DNA from: Adiantum capillus-veneris
Taxonomy: Eukaryota > Streptophyta > Polypodiopsida > Polypodiales > Pteridaceae
NCBI GenBank assembly: GCA_014529385.2
Contig: CM043960.1
Span: 36,592,781 to 36,656,780, forward strand
Reading direction: 5' to 3'
Length of the DNA: 64,000 nucleotides
Positions 33,560 through 43,419 of the stretch are shown piece after piece. Position 1 is the stretch's first letter. Every line of letters starts with the position of its first letter. A program made the translations under genes and the position numbers. The notes under the pieces are model-generated. The model did not search any database, had not been told where the DNA came from, and saw only the letters and a program-made list of their open reading frames with translations.

Positions 33560-33870
33560 TATGGAGAGCTTGAGGGATGGGGAGTGATGAGAGAACTTTA
33601 GAGTAATGGAGAGCTTGAAGGAGATGGATGGAGATGAAGAGAGCTTAAGGATTAATGGAGAGCTTGAAGGAGATAAAGAAAGCATGAGCCTTGAAGGAAC
33701 AATGGAGAGCTTGAAGGAGATGAAGGGAGCTTGAAGGAGTAATGTAGAGCTTGAAGACTTGATGGAGTGCCAAAGCTTGAAGCCTTGATGGAGTGCCAAA
33801 GCTTGAAGCCTTGGCCCTTGATGAATGGAGAGAGCTTGAGGGAGCTTGAGTAGGGAAGGAGATGAATGAG
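33560..33870. repeat. GA-rich minisatellite in hAT transposase leader
   Basis: Repeats of GGAGAGCTTGAAGGAGATGA with variants, unit about 40 bp. It lies between the TATA-like box and the ATG. The counterpart in copy 2 (47212-47470) has cleaner 40-bp units. Confidence 0.85.
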
Positions 33871-33909
33871 AGAGCTTGAGGGATATATGGAGAAGAAGAG
33901 AGGGTGGGC

Positions 33910-33923
33910 AACCTTATATAGGT
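33910..33923 (-). promoter_or_regulatory. TATA-like box of hAT transposase gene
   Basis: Minus strand reads CCTATATAAGGT, about 350 bp upstream of the transposase ATG. It is preserved in copy 2 near 47549-47560. Promoter function is inferred. Confidence 0.55.
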
Positions 33924-34010
33924 TTTGAGGAGAGAGGGAGAAGAGGGTTAAAGAGAGAGCATGCTTCAAAATTCAAATTCCATGTGCCATGGCCATAGCC
34001 CATGTGGCTT

Positions 34011-34072
34011 TGTGTGTGTGTGTGTGTGTGTGTGTGGATGTTGAGGGGGGGGGGGGTGGGGGGGGTGGGATG
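34011..34072. repeat. (GT)n and G-rich tract inside hAT copy 1
   Basis: About 12 GT units, then a G-rich run with few interruptions. At the same place copy 2 has (GT)n, a G-run and a long (GA)n. Confidence 0.9.
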
Positions 34073-34215
34073 GCACATTGGCTTATGATGCCCCAAGGGC
34101 CAAGGCTCCAAGGCCCCCAACGTTCAATTTTTAATGTTCAAAAACTGCCAGCATGTGGCGCTACAAAACGGCTGTAAAAACAGTCAAAAAAGTCCGCCAA
34201 CGGTCACTTTTTTTT

Positions 34216-34290
34216 GATCGGACGGAACCCGGACGGAACGGACGGATCGGACGGGACGGGACGGAACGGACGGGACGTTCCGTTCGACGG
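34216..34290. repeat. Subterminal GGACGG/GGAACGG array, hAT right end
   Basis: Tandem CGGACGGAAC, CGGACGGGAC and similar 5-10-bp units. It differs in sequence from the left-end ACGTACG cluster. A weaker version is present in copy 2 (47890-47950). Confidence 0.75.
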
Positions 34291-34313
34291 ACGTGGACAA
34301 CCCTGACCTCTGT

Positions 34314-34480
34314 ATCGGCCGGTCTCTCTCTGCAACTGGTGAGATGAGGTGCGTAGCTGACCAATAACACATCTAATGCCTTGAGATAGGTAGGTGTCCA
34401 TATACTTGGGACGTGAGATAAACCCATCATTTGTCGTGTAGAGAAGACGGTCTCAATGAAAAGCCATCTTGTCCTCGACT
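34314..34480 (-). pseudogene. LINE copy F, fragment right of hAT insertion
   Basis: Continues the relic at 29885-30115: CTCTGCAACTGGTGAGATGA and the following 130 bp match the minus-strand region of copy C near 26870-27000 and of copy A near 36600-36740. Confidence 0.75.
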
Positions 34481-35420
34481 GACACTCCGTGCTTGAAGCA
34501 TGCCCCCTACTTGAAGTAGGGCCTTTGCTTGAAAAAGCTTGGCTAAAAAAATAAAATAAAATTATGTCGACCCTTATGACTAAGATGGACGTGTGCATGT
34601 GAGAGATATCAGACCTTTTAACGGGAGTTTCACCTTCGGCTGGGTGCATGTTGTTGCACATAAGAGGCTGCGTGCATTAGAGGGAGAGAGGAAAGGGGGA
34701 GGGGGGCATGGGAGGACTCTGAAGCAGCCCGAGAGGCTTGAAGAGGCTCAACGAGGCTCAAAGTACGCCCATATGCACAACTAGTTTGGCGGCTAGTATG
34801 TTGTTTGCTTATTAGAGCTGATTCATGACGGGTTTGTGACGTTGGGGATGGTTGCATGGCTGTTGCGATTTCTGGGTTCACACTTTGTTTGAGGGTTCGC
34901 CTACAAATCCGGTCTTCATGCTCACATCTTTGGGTTACAGACGAGGCACTTTTGATGCTTCCACCCACTATGTATTAGTTTGATCTACATCCGCTGGATA
35001 AAGTTTTTGCCATGGTTTGCTGCATTATGTCATGGATTATGTAAAAGGCTCACTATGCTCACATCTTGGGCTCATAGCCTTCCCCGACATCTACCACCTT
35101 GACAACTATCCGGTGAGAGTTGTTGCATACTCTTCACGGCTAGAAGGATGCATTGGCAGGCTACTGCAAGGTAGTGGGGTGGTGTAGATACTCTTTTCGT
35201 TGGCTATGGGTGCGGTCTTCATTATTTTTCAGTCTGGAACAAGGACACATCACATGGAATTATGCACATCCTTGGCGGTTCATACTGCATTCTTTGTATA
35301 TGCTAGCAAATGCATAGCTAGCAGGCATATTGTACTCCTCCAGTTTGTACTTCCTCTGGGAGATAGGCCTATTAATCATTCCCATAGCTCTCTTGTACAC
35401 AGTATGCAGCTTCCGTTTTC
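34481..35420. other. No gene recognised
   Basis: Short open frames on both strands show no domain. A purine-rich patch lies at about 34680-34710. Confidence 0.5.
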
Positions 35421-35456
35421 GCGCGCGCACACACACACACACATATATATATTTTT
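35421..35456. repeat. Compound microsatellite (CG)(CA)(TA)
   Basis: CGCGCGCG, then about 8 CA units, then TA units and a short T-run. Confidence 0.9.
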
Positions 35457-35780
35457 TGGTAAATTTGCTTTGATTAATTACAAGTGGGAGACCTCAAAGC
35501 GAGGAAAACCCACGAAAAGAAAGGGATACAAAAAGCGGAGCACTATGAGGCTCCGAAGGCTAGAAACAGTCAAAGTAAATCCTATAGGTATCAAGAGTGA
35601 TGTCTCCAGCGTCATAGGCAAAATGCAGCGCTTGACCAAGAGATAATTTGAAATAGGGAAAGGGATCAACAGAAGTGCCTTGGAACATCAAGGAGTTCCT
35701 ATGGTGCCAGATGGCCCACATAGGTCAAAATCTGACCCAGCTGAAGAACACCGCAAACTGAGATTGCGGTGACTGGAGTG
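35457..35780 (-). pseudogene. 3' end relic of an L1-type LINE
   Basis: Minus strand reads WAIWHHRNSLMFQGTS near 35690-35740, a phrase typical of the C-terminal zf-RVT region of plant LINEs (W-x-IW-x-x-RN). A non-coding tail with an A-rich end towards 35450 follows. The rest of the element is missing. Confidence 0.6.
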
Positions 35781-35782
35781 CG

Positions 35783-35795
35783 CCGCGCGCGCGCG

Positions 35796-35851
<56 letters not shown>
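35783..35851. repeat. Compound microsatellite (GC)(AC)(AG)n at 3' end of LINE copy A
   Basis: GC units, then about 7 AC units, then about 21 AG units. The AG part joins the ATTTC-repeat 3' terminus of LINE copy A. Confidence 0.95.
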
Positions 35852-35854
<3 letters not shown>

Positions 35855-38800
35855 GAAATGAAATGAAATGTTATATTAACGTCTTCAAAAGGCCAAAATG
35901 ACCTATGAGACCAATCAGTTACAAAATAGTGAATCTAATACCATGTCTGGGTACAAAAGAACTAGAAGTGGAACAAAATACTACTACTACTACTACAATC
36001 TAAAACTACGTGGGTGTAGCAGCTGATACAATAGGTACCCGGTAAACTGGATGTAACAGTGTGAGAAACAAAGATGGAAGAAATGGTGAGGATCCATCCT
36101 CATCTGCACTCTGGATGTCGAGAGAGTATGGCTCGAATCTTCTGTTGTAGTCTCCGTCGATGCTGTGTAGCTCCTCTCCTCAGTCGCGGTCGTCTGTATC
36201 TCTGTAGCTCCAATGCTCGGTCGATGAGAGTGCCAGTAGTGGTCGAATGAGTGTGGGACGAGCTCTGCAGTGGTGGCTGCTCCTCTGGCTGTCCCATATC
36301 TAGTGAAAAGAAATCTGTAATGTGTCTCTGGGACTGCCTCTCTCTAGCTCTCCCCAGTAAAGTGTCTCTATACCTGTGTAACTCAAGTAGATATAGTCCA
36401 AGACATCTCTGATCCTCATAACTCATGACCCTAGATAGAGGACCAAAACCCTCTCTGAATAAGCAGTGGAAACGCCCCCGTATCTCATAGAACACTGTGC
36501 AATGACATATGTAGTGCAACTCTGTCTCTGGCTCTCTCTGGCATAATCGGCATATCCTGCTGTCTGCTGGTATCCCTCTGAATCTACCGGTCTCAATCTC
36601 GAGCTGATGTGAGGATGTGCGTATCTGACCAATGGCACAACGCAAACCATGAGACATATGTGTGTCCATGTAGCTGGGTCGAATCACAAACCCATCTCCT
36701 GTGAGGTGGAGAAGATGCTCTCTATAGAAAGCCATCTTTGTGCTCAACTCCTGAGGCGGCTCTATCCATGTCCTCCTAGTGTCGAGCTGGATCAGGTCCT
36801 GACGAATGAGTCTAGTGATCTCCACCCGTGTAAGAGACAGCGAGGGTGCCTGAAGAGAATACTGGAAAGGGGGCAACCTGTCCATGGTGAAGCCATGCGT
36901 CTGAAACCATGAAGTCATCTGTGCATACCAGCATGAAGTGTCCCCCTGTAGAGCTAACTGTCTGGAAGACTCAAGGGCCAATCTAGCATATCTGTCTCTA
37001 GTAGTATCCCATAGGCTGTGCACAAAGGACACTGATCTGGTAAGCGCCTCAATCTCCATGGGGGGGGCAGCTAGCTCTGCTCGAATGATCGCGTGAGGTA
37101 CGGAGGCCTTGGCTCTAATCAATCGGGAGATCATAGATACCAAGGGCCTCTCCATACCTCTCCAACCATCCTGGCCTACAGAAGGTCCCCATACCTGTAC
37201 CCCATACATCATAGCTGAGGCTACTAAAGTATCAAAGAGCCATAACTTTGTCCGAGGTTCCTGGAACTGAACCTGCGAACACATCCTCTCCAAGCCTCCC
37301 AAGGCCGCATAAGCTCTGGTCAGTCTAGTCTTTGCTGCTCTCCCCAAAGAAAACCTCGGCCCAGTGAAGACTATCCCAAGGTAAGTGTATGCATCTGTAT
37401 ACTCCACAATCTCTTGACCATACGTGAAGGTCGGTGCCGATCTCCTGATCCACTGCGGTGTGGTGTTAAACACCATGACCTTGGTTTTACCAAGGTTTAC
37501 AGACAATCCACTATCCTCTGCAAAACTGTGTAATGCATCCAACTGTCGCTGCATACCCTCTGGTGAGTCAGAGATCAAGACAATATCATCAGCATATAAC
37601 AACAATGGGATCCACGTCCCTGCCAGCTGGGCACCTCTATCACCCTCTCTGTCAATGTAATCAGACACCTCATCAACATACATACCAAATAGAGTAGGAG
37701 ACAATGGGCAACCCTGTTTCACCCCGATAGTGGAGTGAACTAAGTCAGATATCCCCTCTGGGGTGCGTACATGTCCCATCACTGATCTGTATAAAGCCAT
37801 AATCCCCCAAATCAACACTGTGGGCACCCCCATCTCCTGCAGTCTGCGCATCAGTCGAGCTCTCGGTACCATGTCAAATGCTTTGCGGAAATCCACAAAG
37901 CTACAATAAATCCGTCTCCCATGTGACCTGCCCTCCTCAATGATAGCTCTGAGTGTCAGAATATGGTCAAGAGTGGAGAAACCCCTCCTGAAACCTGCCT
38001 GTCCCTTTGCCCGTACACCCTCACCCTCTGCCCAGTTACTCAACTGCTGCTCAATAATGGATGCATACAATCGTGCCAGTGTGTGTCCAACCATAATAGT
38101 GCGGTAATTTCCAGGCTCTGTAGGATCACCTGCCTTGAATATAGGCACAATAGTAGACAACCTCCAAGTCTCAGGTAATCCCTCACACATGGCACGATTG
38201 AACAACACTGCAAGAACCTCCATCAGCATATCCCTAGCATGTATAAAGTGCTCCGCTACTAGACCGTCATGATCGTAAGCCCTCCTGGTCCTCATCCTGT
38301 CAATGGCTCTCTTTACCATCTCAGTGGTAAAGAAGGTGCTCGTAGGTGGACATGGCTCTGTAGGATCTGGAAGGGGATCCTGCCCAGGAACCGTATATAA
38401 CGATGTCGCATACTGGCCCCACACATCAGGAGAAGTAATCACTGGGGGAGGGGAGTGCTCATGGAAGAGTCGCCATGCCTCGCCTGAGTCTCTACTCAAG
38501 AACAACTGATACAAGTCTCGCTCCATCTGGGCCAGGTAAGCTCGTTTCTTCTTTCGCACAAGGCGCCGGAAAGCAATCCGCGACTGTCTGTAGGTGATGA
38601 CTCCTAAATGAAGATCCCTCTGAAGCTGGGCTCTCATCTCTCTGCACTCCTCATCATACCAACTATTCTGGGGCATGCTCCCAGAATGTCGCCTCCGATC
38701 CGGTTGAGTGTGTGGGTATGCCTCTGATGCTGCATCATGTAGTGTCTCAGTCAATAAAGTAGTGCACTCCTCTACTGAGAGGCCTGGAGCAACTGTGCAT

Positions 38801-39222
38801 AGACGATCCCAGATCGCCTCTGTATAAACCGAGTCAGTCTCTGGTGTAAATGTATAACGGGTGTGTGACCTGCCTCCTGATTTCTGGGCTGTACTAAACT
38901 GAAAAGATACGGACAGTGTCAAGAGAGCATGATCCACTGCTACGCCCACTGGTCTGGCTCCCACCGTGAAATCCTGAATACAAGGAATAAAGCTCGGCTG
39001 TGTCATAACATAGTCCACTGTACTGGCCCCATGTCTGTGTGGAAAGCATGTGAAGCCTGCTGCTCCAGGAAACCGCTGTAAGCCATTAAGTATGGCTAGC
39101 CCATGTGTAGTCGTCATCTCCGTGAGGTATCTCCCATACTCAGTCTGCTCTCTGTCATGTGAGCATCTGTCAAACCCCAGCTCATCCACATCCAACTCTC
39201 TAAGCATCTCATCTGAGGTGTC

Positions 39223-39224
<2 letters not shown>
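35852..39224 (-). mobile_element. Microsatellite-tailed LINE, copy A
   Basis: 5'-truncated non-LTR retrotransposon lying between two (GA)n tracts. Its 3' untranslated region (35852-36099) has three ATTTC units next to (TC)n and the family box AACGTCTTCAAAAGGCC (35878-35894). Its 5' edge (39224) directly abuts the (GA)n that ends LINE copy B. Confidence 0.85.
36100..39207 (-). CDS. LINE endonuclease (partial)-reverse transcriptase, 1035 codons uninterrupted
   Basis: Residues 1-105 are the C-terminal half of an APE-type endonuclease (GLAILNGLQRFPGAAGFTCF, STVDYVMTQ, VAVDHALLTL). A linker with SWYDEECREMRAQL follows. Reverse transcriptase spans about 340-610: GNYRTIMVG, QAGFRRGFSTLDHILTLR, FVDFRKAFDMVPR, GVKQGCPLSPTLFGMY, the active-site YADD (about 538-541) and GLSVNLGKTKVMVF. 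Downstream is a CCHC-like motif (CRLCQREPETELHYICHC) and a basic C-terminus. The protein would nick target DNA and copy its RNA in place. The first part of the endonuclease is missing because the element is 5' truncated at the (GA)n junction, so this copy is not autonomous, yet it has no internal stop. Its intactness suggests recent insertion. Confidence 0.9.
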   Translation of the reverse strand: MLRELDVDELGFDRCSHDREQTEYGRYLTEMTTTHGLAILNGLQRFPGAAGFTCFPHRHGASTVDYVMTQPSFIPCIQDFTVGARPVGVAVDHALLTLSVSFQFSTAQKSGGRSHTRYTFTPETDSVYTEAIWDRLCTVAPGLSVEECTTLLTETLHDAASEAYPHTQPDRRRHSGSMPQNSWYDEECREMRAQLQRDLHLGVITYRQSRIAFRRLVRKKKRAYLAQMERDLYQLFLSRDSGEAWRLFHEHSPPPVITSPDVWGQYATSLYTVPGQDPLPDPTEPCPPTSTFFTTEMVKRAIDRMRTRRAYDHDGLVAEHFIHARDMLMEVLAVLFNRAMCEGLPETWRLSTIVPIFKAGDPTEPGNYRTIMVGHTLARLYASIIEQQLSNWAEGEGVRAKGQAGFRRGFSTLDHILTLRAIIEEGRSHGRRIYCSFVDFRKAFDMVPRARLMRRLQEMGVPTVLIWGIMALYRSVMGHVRTPEGISDLVHSTIGVKQGCPLSPTLFGMYVDEVSDYIDREGDRGAQLAGTWIPLLLYADDIVLISDSPEGMQRQLDALHSFAEDSGLSVNLGKTKVMVFNTTPQWIRRSAPTFTYGQEIVEYTDAYTYLGIVFTGPRFSLGRAAKTRLTRAYAALGGLERMCSQVQFQEPRTKLWLFDTLVASAMMYGVQVWGPSVGQDGWRGMERPLVSMISRLIRAKASVPHAIIRAELAAPPMEIEALTRSVSFVHSLWDTTRDRYARLALESSRQLALQGDTSCWYAQMTSWFQTHGFTMDRLPPFQYSLQAPSLSLTRVEITRLIRQDLIQLDTRRTWIEPPQELSTKMAFYREHLLHLTGDGFVIRPSYMDTHMSHGLRCAIGQIRTSSHQLEIETGRFRGIPADSRICRLCQREPETELHYICHCTVFYEIRGRFHCLFREGFGPLSRVMSYEDQRCLGLYLLELHRYRDTLLGRARERQSQRHITDFFSLDMGQPEEQPPLQSSSHTHSTTTGTLIDRALELQRYRRPRLRRGATQHRRRLQQKIRAILSRHPECR

Positions 39225-39301
<77 letters not shown>
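39225..39301. repeat. (GA)n tract between LINE copies A and B
   Basis: About 38 pure GA units: at once the 3' tail of copy B and the sequence touching the 5' edge of copy A. Confidence 0.97.
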
Positions 39302-39303
<2 letters not shown>

Positions 39304-42300
39304 TATTAACGTCTTCGAAAGGCCGAACTCGACCTATGAGACAATATCATATACATGTGTTGATGCTCTAGGCATCGGAAAATAAAAAAAGGGTACAAAC
39401 TGAAATGAGCCTATGCTATGCAAAAGGGTGTGGTAGGGTGGTGCATGTGGTGTACAATGTATAGTGTGGGTCCTCGTGTCGAGGTGTGCTCACGCATCAT
39501 CAGGCTCAACTAGGGGCTGCAAGGTGATACCACCATGAGATGATAGTGTGGGTATCTAAAAACAAGCAACATATGTAGGGTAGAGAATGTGGTACATCGG
39601 TGGTGGCTTGCTCAGGTATCTCTGGAATGCTGGATCTCCTGGTGCTGGTACATGACTCTGCTCTAGATACTGATGGTGTAAGGTTAGTATCCTCGAGATC
39701 TCCCTCTGGTGACACCCATGTGTCCTGTATCCTGGGAGCCTTGGTCTCCGACGTGCCCTCTGAGACTCTGCCTGCAGAAGGGTAAGCCCTCTACTCTGTG
39801 TAGGTAGTGTGGGGGGGTCTGGTCCTGCTCGTCGGAAAAACTGTGTGATGGTAGTCTGTGTCCTGCTATCCTGACTCTGGCGTGGCTGTAACAACTGCTC
39901 TCGAACCTCTAAAGCCGCAACCAGGAACTGGCCAAACCTCCTCTGCTCTCGGCCTATCATATGCTGCTGTAGTGAGTCTCCAATGCCATATCTCTCTCTC
40001 AGCTCTGTATATGCTGGGCATCTCATGACAAAATGCTCCTCACTCTCCACCTCCGTCTGGCAAATCCGGCATGTACGCTCCTCTCGTGGTATGCCTCTGG
40101 CTCTGCCACTCTCAATCTCTAGCTGATGTGATGACACTCGTAGCTGGCCAATGTTGACCCGAAGTCGGTGTGGCATGTACTCTTGCATGTATAATGGAAT
40201 CTCAATGAATCCCTGCTCTGAGAACCTCAGAAAATGCTCATAGTAATATAGCATTTTAGGAGGTAGGGTGTCTGTGGGCGTGCGCCATGTCCTCTGAATA
40301 TATGTATGCCATATCTCCTGTCTGATGACCCTATTCCACTCAGAGCGTGAGAGGGTATAGGTCGGGGCCTGGGTGTCATACTGGAGTGGTGGTAGTCTAT
40401 CGATATCAAAACCGTGCTGAGCTAGCCAATCTCTTGTCTGGGCATACCATGAGCTAGTGTCCCCTGCCTGTGCCATCTCTCTAGATGCAATGAAGGCTCT
40501 ATGAGAGATCCTATTTGGATCCATATCTTTGAATCTGCGAAGAAGGCAAACAGTCTGAAAGAGTGCCTCTACCAACATCGGTGGTGCAGCCAGCTCAGCT
40601 CTAATAATGTCGTGTGGAACTGATGGCTTGCTGCGAATCATCCTGGAGATCATAATAATCTGTGGCCTCTCTATCTGTGTCCATACTGAGTCTGTCAGTC
40701 CCGGTCCCCAAATGGCCGAGGCATACATGAGTGCAGGTGTGACCAGTGTGTCAAAGAGCCACCCCTTCGTCCGGGGCTCCTGGAAGTGGGCCTGGTGGCA
40801 CTGTCTCTCCATCAGAGCTAGTGATGCGTATCCTCTGGTAAGTCTATCTCTGGCTGCCTGTGTCATGGAGAAGGTCCCTGATGCTGCGGTGAATGTAACC
40901 CCCAGATATACATATGAGCCTGTCACCTCTATATCCCCTCCAGCTACTGTAAATCTACTCTGTCGGCGAATCTGAGCCGATGTATGAAATATGAGAACCT
41001 TGGTCTTGCCAAGGTTCACCATGAGTCCTCTCTGTGAGCAGAAATCATCCAGGGCCTGCAAATGTAGTTGTAGTCCCTCTGCCGTCTCTGACATCAGGAC
41101 AATATCATCTGCATATAAGAGTATGTGTACAGTAGTCCCTGCAATATCCACACCCTCTCCACCCCTGTGCAAGATGAAGTCTACAATCTCGTCAATGTAT
41201 AGACCAAAGAGTGTAGGTGATAGGGGGCAACCTTGTTTCACACCAATGGTGCTCACAAGGGTGTCAGATAATCCACCCGGGCATCTCACTCTGCCAGATA
41301 CATGCTCATACAATGCATAGATCCCCCATGCCATCTCCTCTCCAATCCCAAGCGCAGCCAGACATCGGAAAAGTCTCTCTCTAGGTACTGTGTCAAATGC
41401 TTTGCGGAAGTCAATGAAGCAGCAATATAATCTCCTCTTCCTCACCCGTGTCTGGTCGATCAGACAACGAAGGGTGAAGATATGATCAATAGTAGAGAAA
41501 GCTCGGCGGAAGCCTGCCTGTCCTGGTGTCCTCATGCCCTCTCCCTCTGCTAGAGAACTGAGCTCCTCCTCTAAAACCGCGCCATATAGTTTGGCCAGTA
41601 TAGGACCAATCATGATAGTGCGATATGTGCTAGGATCCATGGCATCCCCAGATTTGTGGATAGGCACGATGGTGTGCGCTGTCCACGACTCTGGGAATCC
41701 CTCTGAAAGCGCGCGGTTGAAGAGGTGGGCAATGAGTGGTGCCAATGCATCATAGCCATATATAAGATGCTCTGCCTATAGGCCTGCCTGATCTCTAGCC
41801 CTCCCATGCTGTAGGTGGGATATAGCTTTCTTCACCATGTGGGTGGTGAAGAAAGTAGATGATGTGGGTCGGGTAGCCGATGGCGTAGGTATGGGTGGCT
41901 GTCCTGGGATCTTGTATAAGCTCTCGGCATATTTGTGCCATGTCGCTGGGTCCTGAATAGGAGTGGATGGCCTGGGAGGGCTGATCCGACGCCATGCCTC
42001 AGCACTATTCTTGCTCATGAGTAAATGATAGATGTCCCAATACTGGTGCTCCTCCCACTCCCGTCTTTTACGACGGGTAAGTGTCTGCATCTTGCGCTGA
42101 GCCTGGCGATGTGTAATCTCCCCTCTGATCTCCAGTATATGTAGGTGTCTGTGTAGATCTCGACATTCGTCGTCGTACCACCTGTTTTGTGGCATAGTGC
42201 CAGTGCGTGGAGGGTGTGTGTGTATGCGATGTGGGAAACTTTGAGTGGCTGACTCGTGTAAGATGGATGTAATGTGTGTGGTGAGTGTGTCCAGAGGTGC

Positions 42301-42360
42301 TGTGGGGTCTAAGTGTATAAGGTGCTCATGCAGGTGATGTATATAAACAGGAGTGAGCTC

Positions 42361-42362
<2 letters not shown>
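39302..42362 (-). mobile_element. Microsatellite-tailed LINE, copy B (divergent subfamily)
   Basis: Lies between the (GA)n tracts 39225-39301 and 42363-42408. The 3' box is AACGTCTTCGAAAGGCC (39308-39324), with GACCTATGAGAC following. Without the ATTTC pentamers, the terminus passes straight into (TC)n. The 5' end is truncated before the endonuclease. Confidence 0.85.
39556..42195 (-). pseudogene. LINE reverse transcriptase, copy B, one in-frame stop
   Basis: Two open pieces, 42195-41776 and 41745-39556, lie in the same frame, separated by a TAG (41776-41778) where copy A has Val in DGLVAEH. Content: linker (MPQNRWYDDECRDLHRHL), RT with FRRAFSTIDHIFTLR, FIDFRKAFDTVPRERL, GVKQGCPLSPTLFGLYIDEI and LLYADDIVLMSETAEGL, thumb (GSYVYLGVTFTA), and a CCHC-like CRICQTEVESEEHFVMRC. 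It continues to GLTLLQAESQRARRRPRL and a C-terminal extension. It is clearly a different subfamily from copy A (perhaps half the residues shared by eye). The single stop is the only lesion noticed in the RT part; the endonuclease is absent. Confidence 0.88.

Positions 42363-42408
<46 letters not shown>
42363..42408. repeat. (GA)n tract at 5' edge of LINE copy B
   Basis: About 23 GA units. No LINE 3' box follows on its right, so this tract looks like pre-existing target sequence rather than another LINE tail. Confidence 0.97.
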
Positions 42409-42410
<2 letters not shown>

Positions 42411-42570
42411 CTATTAATGACCTTTGGGATGATCTGTATGCTTTTTATAGATCCATCTCTACCACCAAGCTTTCAAAGCTTGAGAAGGAATTGAATGAGC
42501 TAACTATTTCAGAGAGTGACACCATGATTGAGAAGATTGGAGAGTTCTCACAGATTAAAAGTGGCAATTG
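42411..42570 (+). pseudogene. Possible Ty1/copia gag fragment
   Basis: Plus-strand frame reading NDLWDDLYAFYRSIS then KLEKELNELTISESD and MIEKIGEFSQI, resembling the UBN2/copia gag pattern (LW..L...Y, L...L..L.M.E, ..I..F..I). Only about 50 codons, no other copia part nearby, so tentative. Confidence 0.35.
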
Positions 42571-43112
42571 AAGTAGTGTCGTGTTAAAGTTATGGCATCT
42601 CAAGTGAATAGTCCAATGTGATCCCATTATTGAGATCGGCTTTAGGTATTTATTAAACATTTAACGCTTCTCTTAGTGCTAGGCTTCATTATGGCTGAGT
42701 CTGCCCTTGATCTCCAGAGTCATGACAGAAACTCAGCATGCTGAACTTTGTGTTGATGTATGCTCATGTGTGTGTGCGTGTGGTGTGTGTTGTGTTTGGG
42801 AGCATATGTTTGTACCTAGTTCTACACCCACTATTGGGCACTGACGACGTTAGTGGGGATGTCGTGGTATTTAGTCAATACTATGCATGATGGAGCTGAT
42901 GGTTATATTGTCTCGTGGGTGACTACCATGAGTCTATACCTTGCACTTTCCTTCAAGGGTGAATCTGGGTATATCCTGGATTCATCTAGGTATTTATTAA
43001 ACATTTTACTTATTTGTCAAACTCTGGGTAGGGAAATTTGCTAAGGTTACTATACAAGTATACTTAGCCCCCATTGTATAGAATCGATTCATTGCCAAGG
43101 TTGGTTGGTTAA

Positions 43113-43116
<4 letters not shown>
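42571..43116. other. No gene recognised
   Basis: A TAGGTATTTATTAAACATTT phrase occurs twice (about 42644 and 42988). Otherwise no feature. Confidence 0.5.

Positions 43117-43170
<54 letters not shown>
43117..43170. repeat. (CT)n microsatellite
   Basis: 27 pure CT units; no LINE terminal box is adjacent on either strand. 43171-43419 shows no recognised gene. Confidence 0.97.
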
Positions 43171-43173
<3 letters not shown>

Positions 43174-43419
43174 TATTCCTTCCATTTCTCTACTCTTCCG
43201 CATCGTCGACTTTGACATGTATTAGAGCTTTGCTCTCGTTGATGGCAATAGAGGAGATCGCGGCTTGGCGGAAAAGAGGAACCGAAGAGGAGTTGCGTGA
43301 GGAAGGTGTCATCGGTGAAGAAGTCCCTTGCTGGCGTTTTTTCACTTGCGCTTTAAAACACTGAGCGCGAGGCATCTCCTATAGGCAGCAAGGGAGACAA
43401 TAGCATTTTTAAAAGCTAT

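Larger units (their letters stand above)
30116..34305 (-). mobile_element. Complete hAT DNA transposon, copy 1 (apparently autonomous)
   Basis: 4190 bp, flanked by a perfect 8-bp duplication ACCTCTGT (30108-30115, 34306-34313), the hallmark of hAT elements. The ends read CATAGTTGACACGTACGG at the left and, on the opposite strand, CAGGGTTGTCCACGTCCG at the right, giving imperfect inverted termini. The left end carries several CGTACG motifs, the right end several GGACGG/GGAACGG motifs. In between lies a five-exon transposase gene on the minus strand with its own TATA-like box. It is inserted into LINE copy F. Copy 2 (44454-47973) has the same ends. Confidence 0.95.

Noticed and set aside
32549-33799. 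A single 416-codon gene on the minus strand at 32549-33799
   Set aside because: Its first 80 codons are the leader minisatellite and its last 43 run through intron 1. The five-exon transposase model explains it better.
42363-42408. A further LINE 3' tail at this (GA)n
   Set aside because: The family terminal box is absent on its right side, so it is treated as a target microsatellite.
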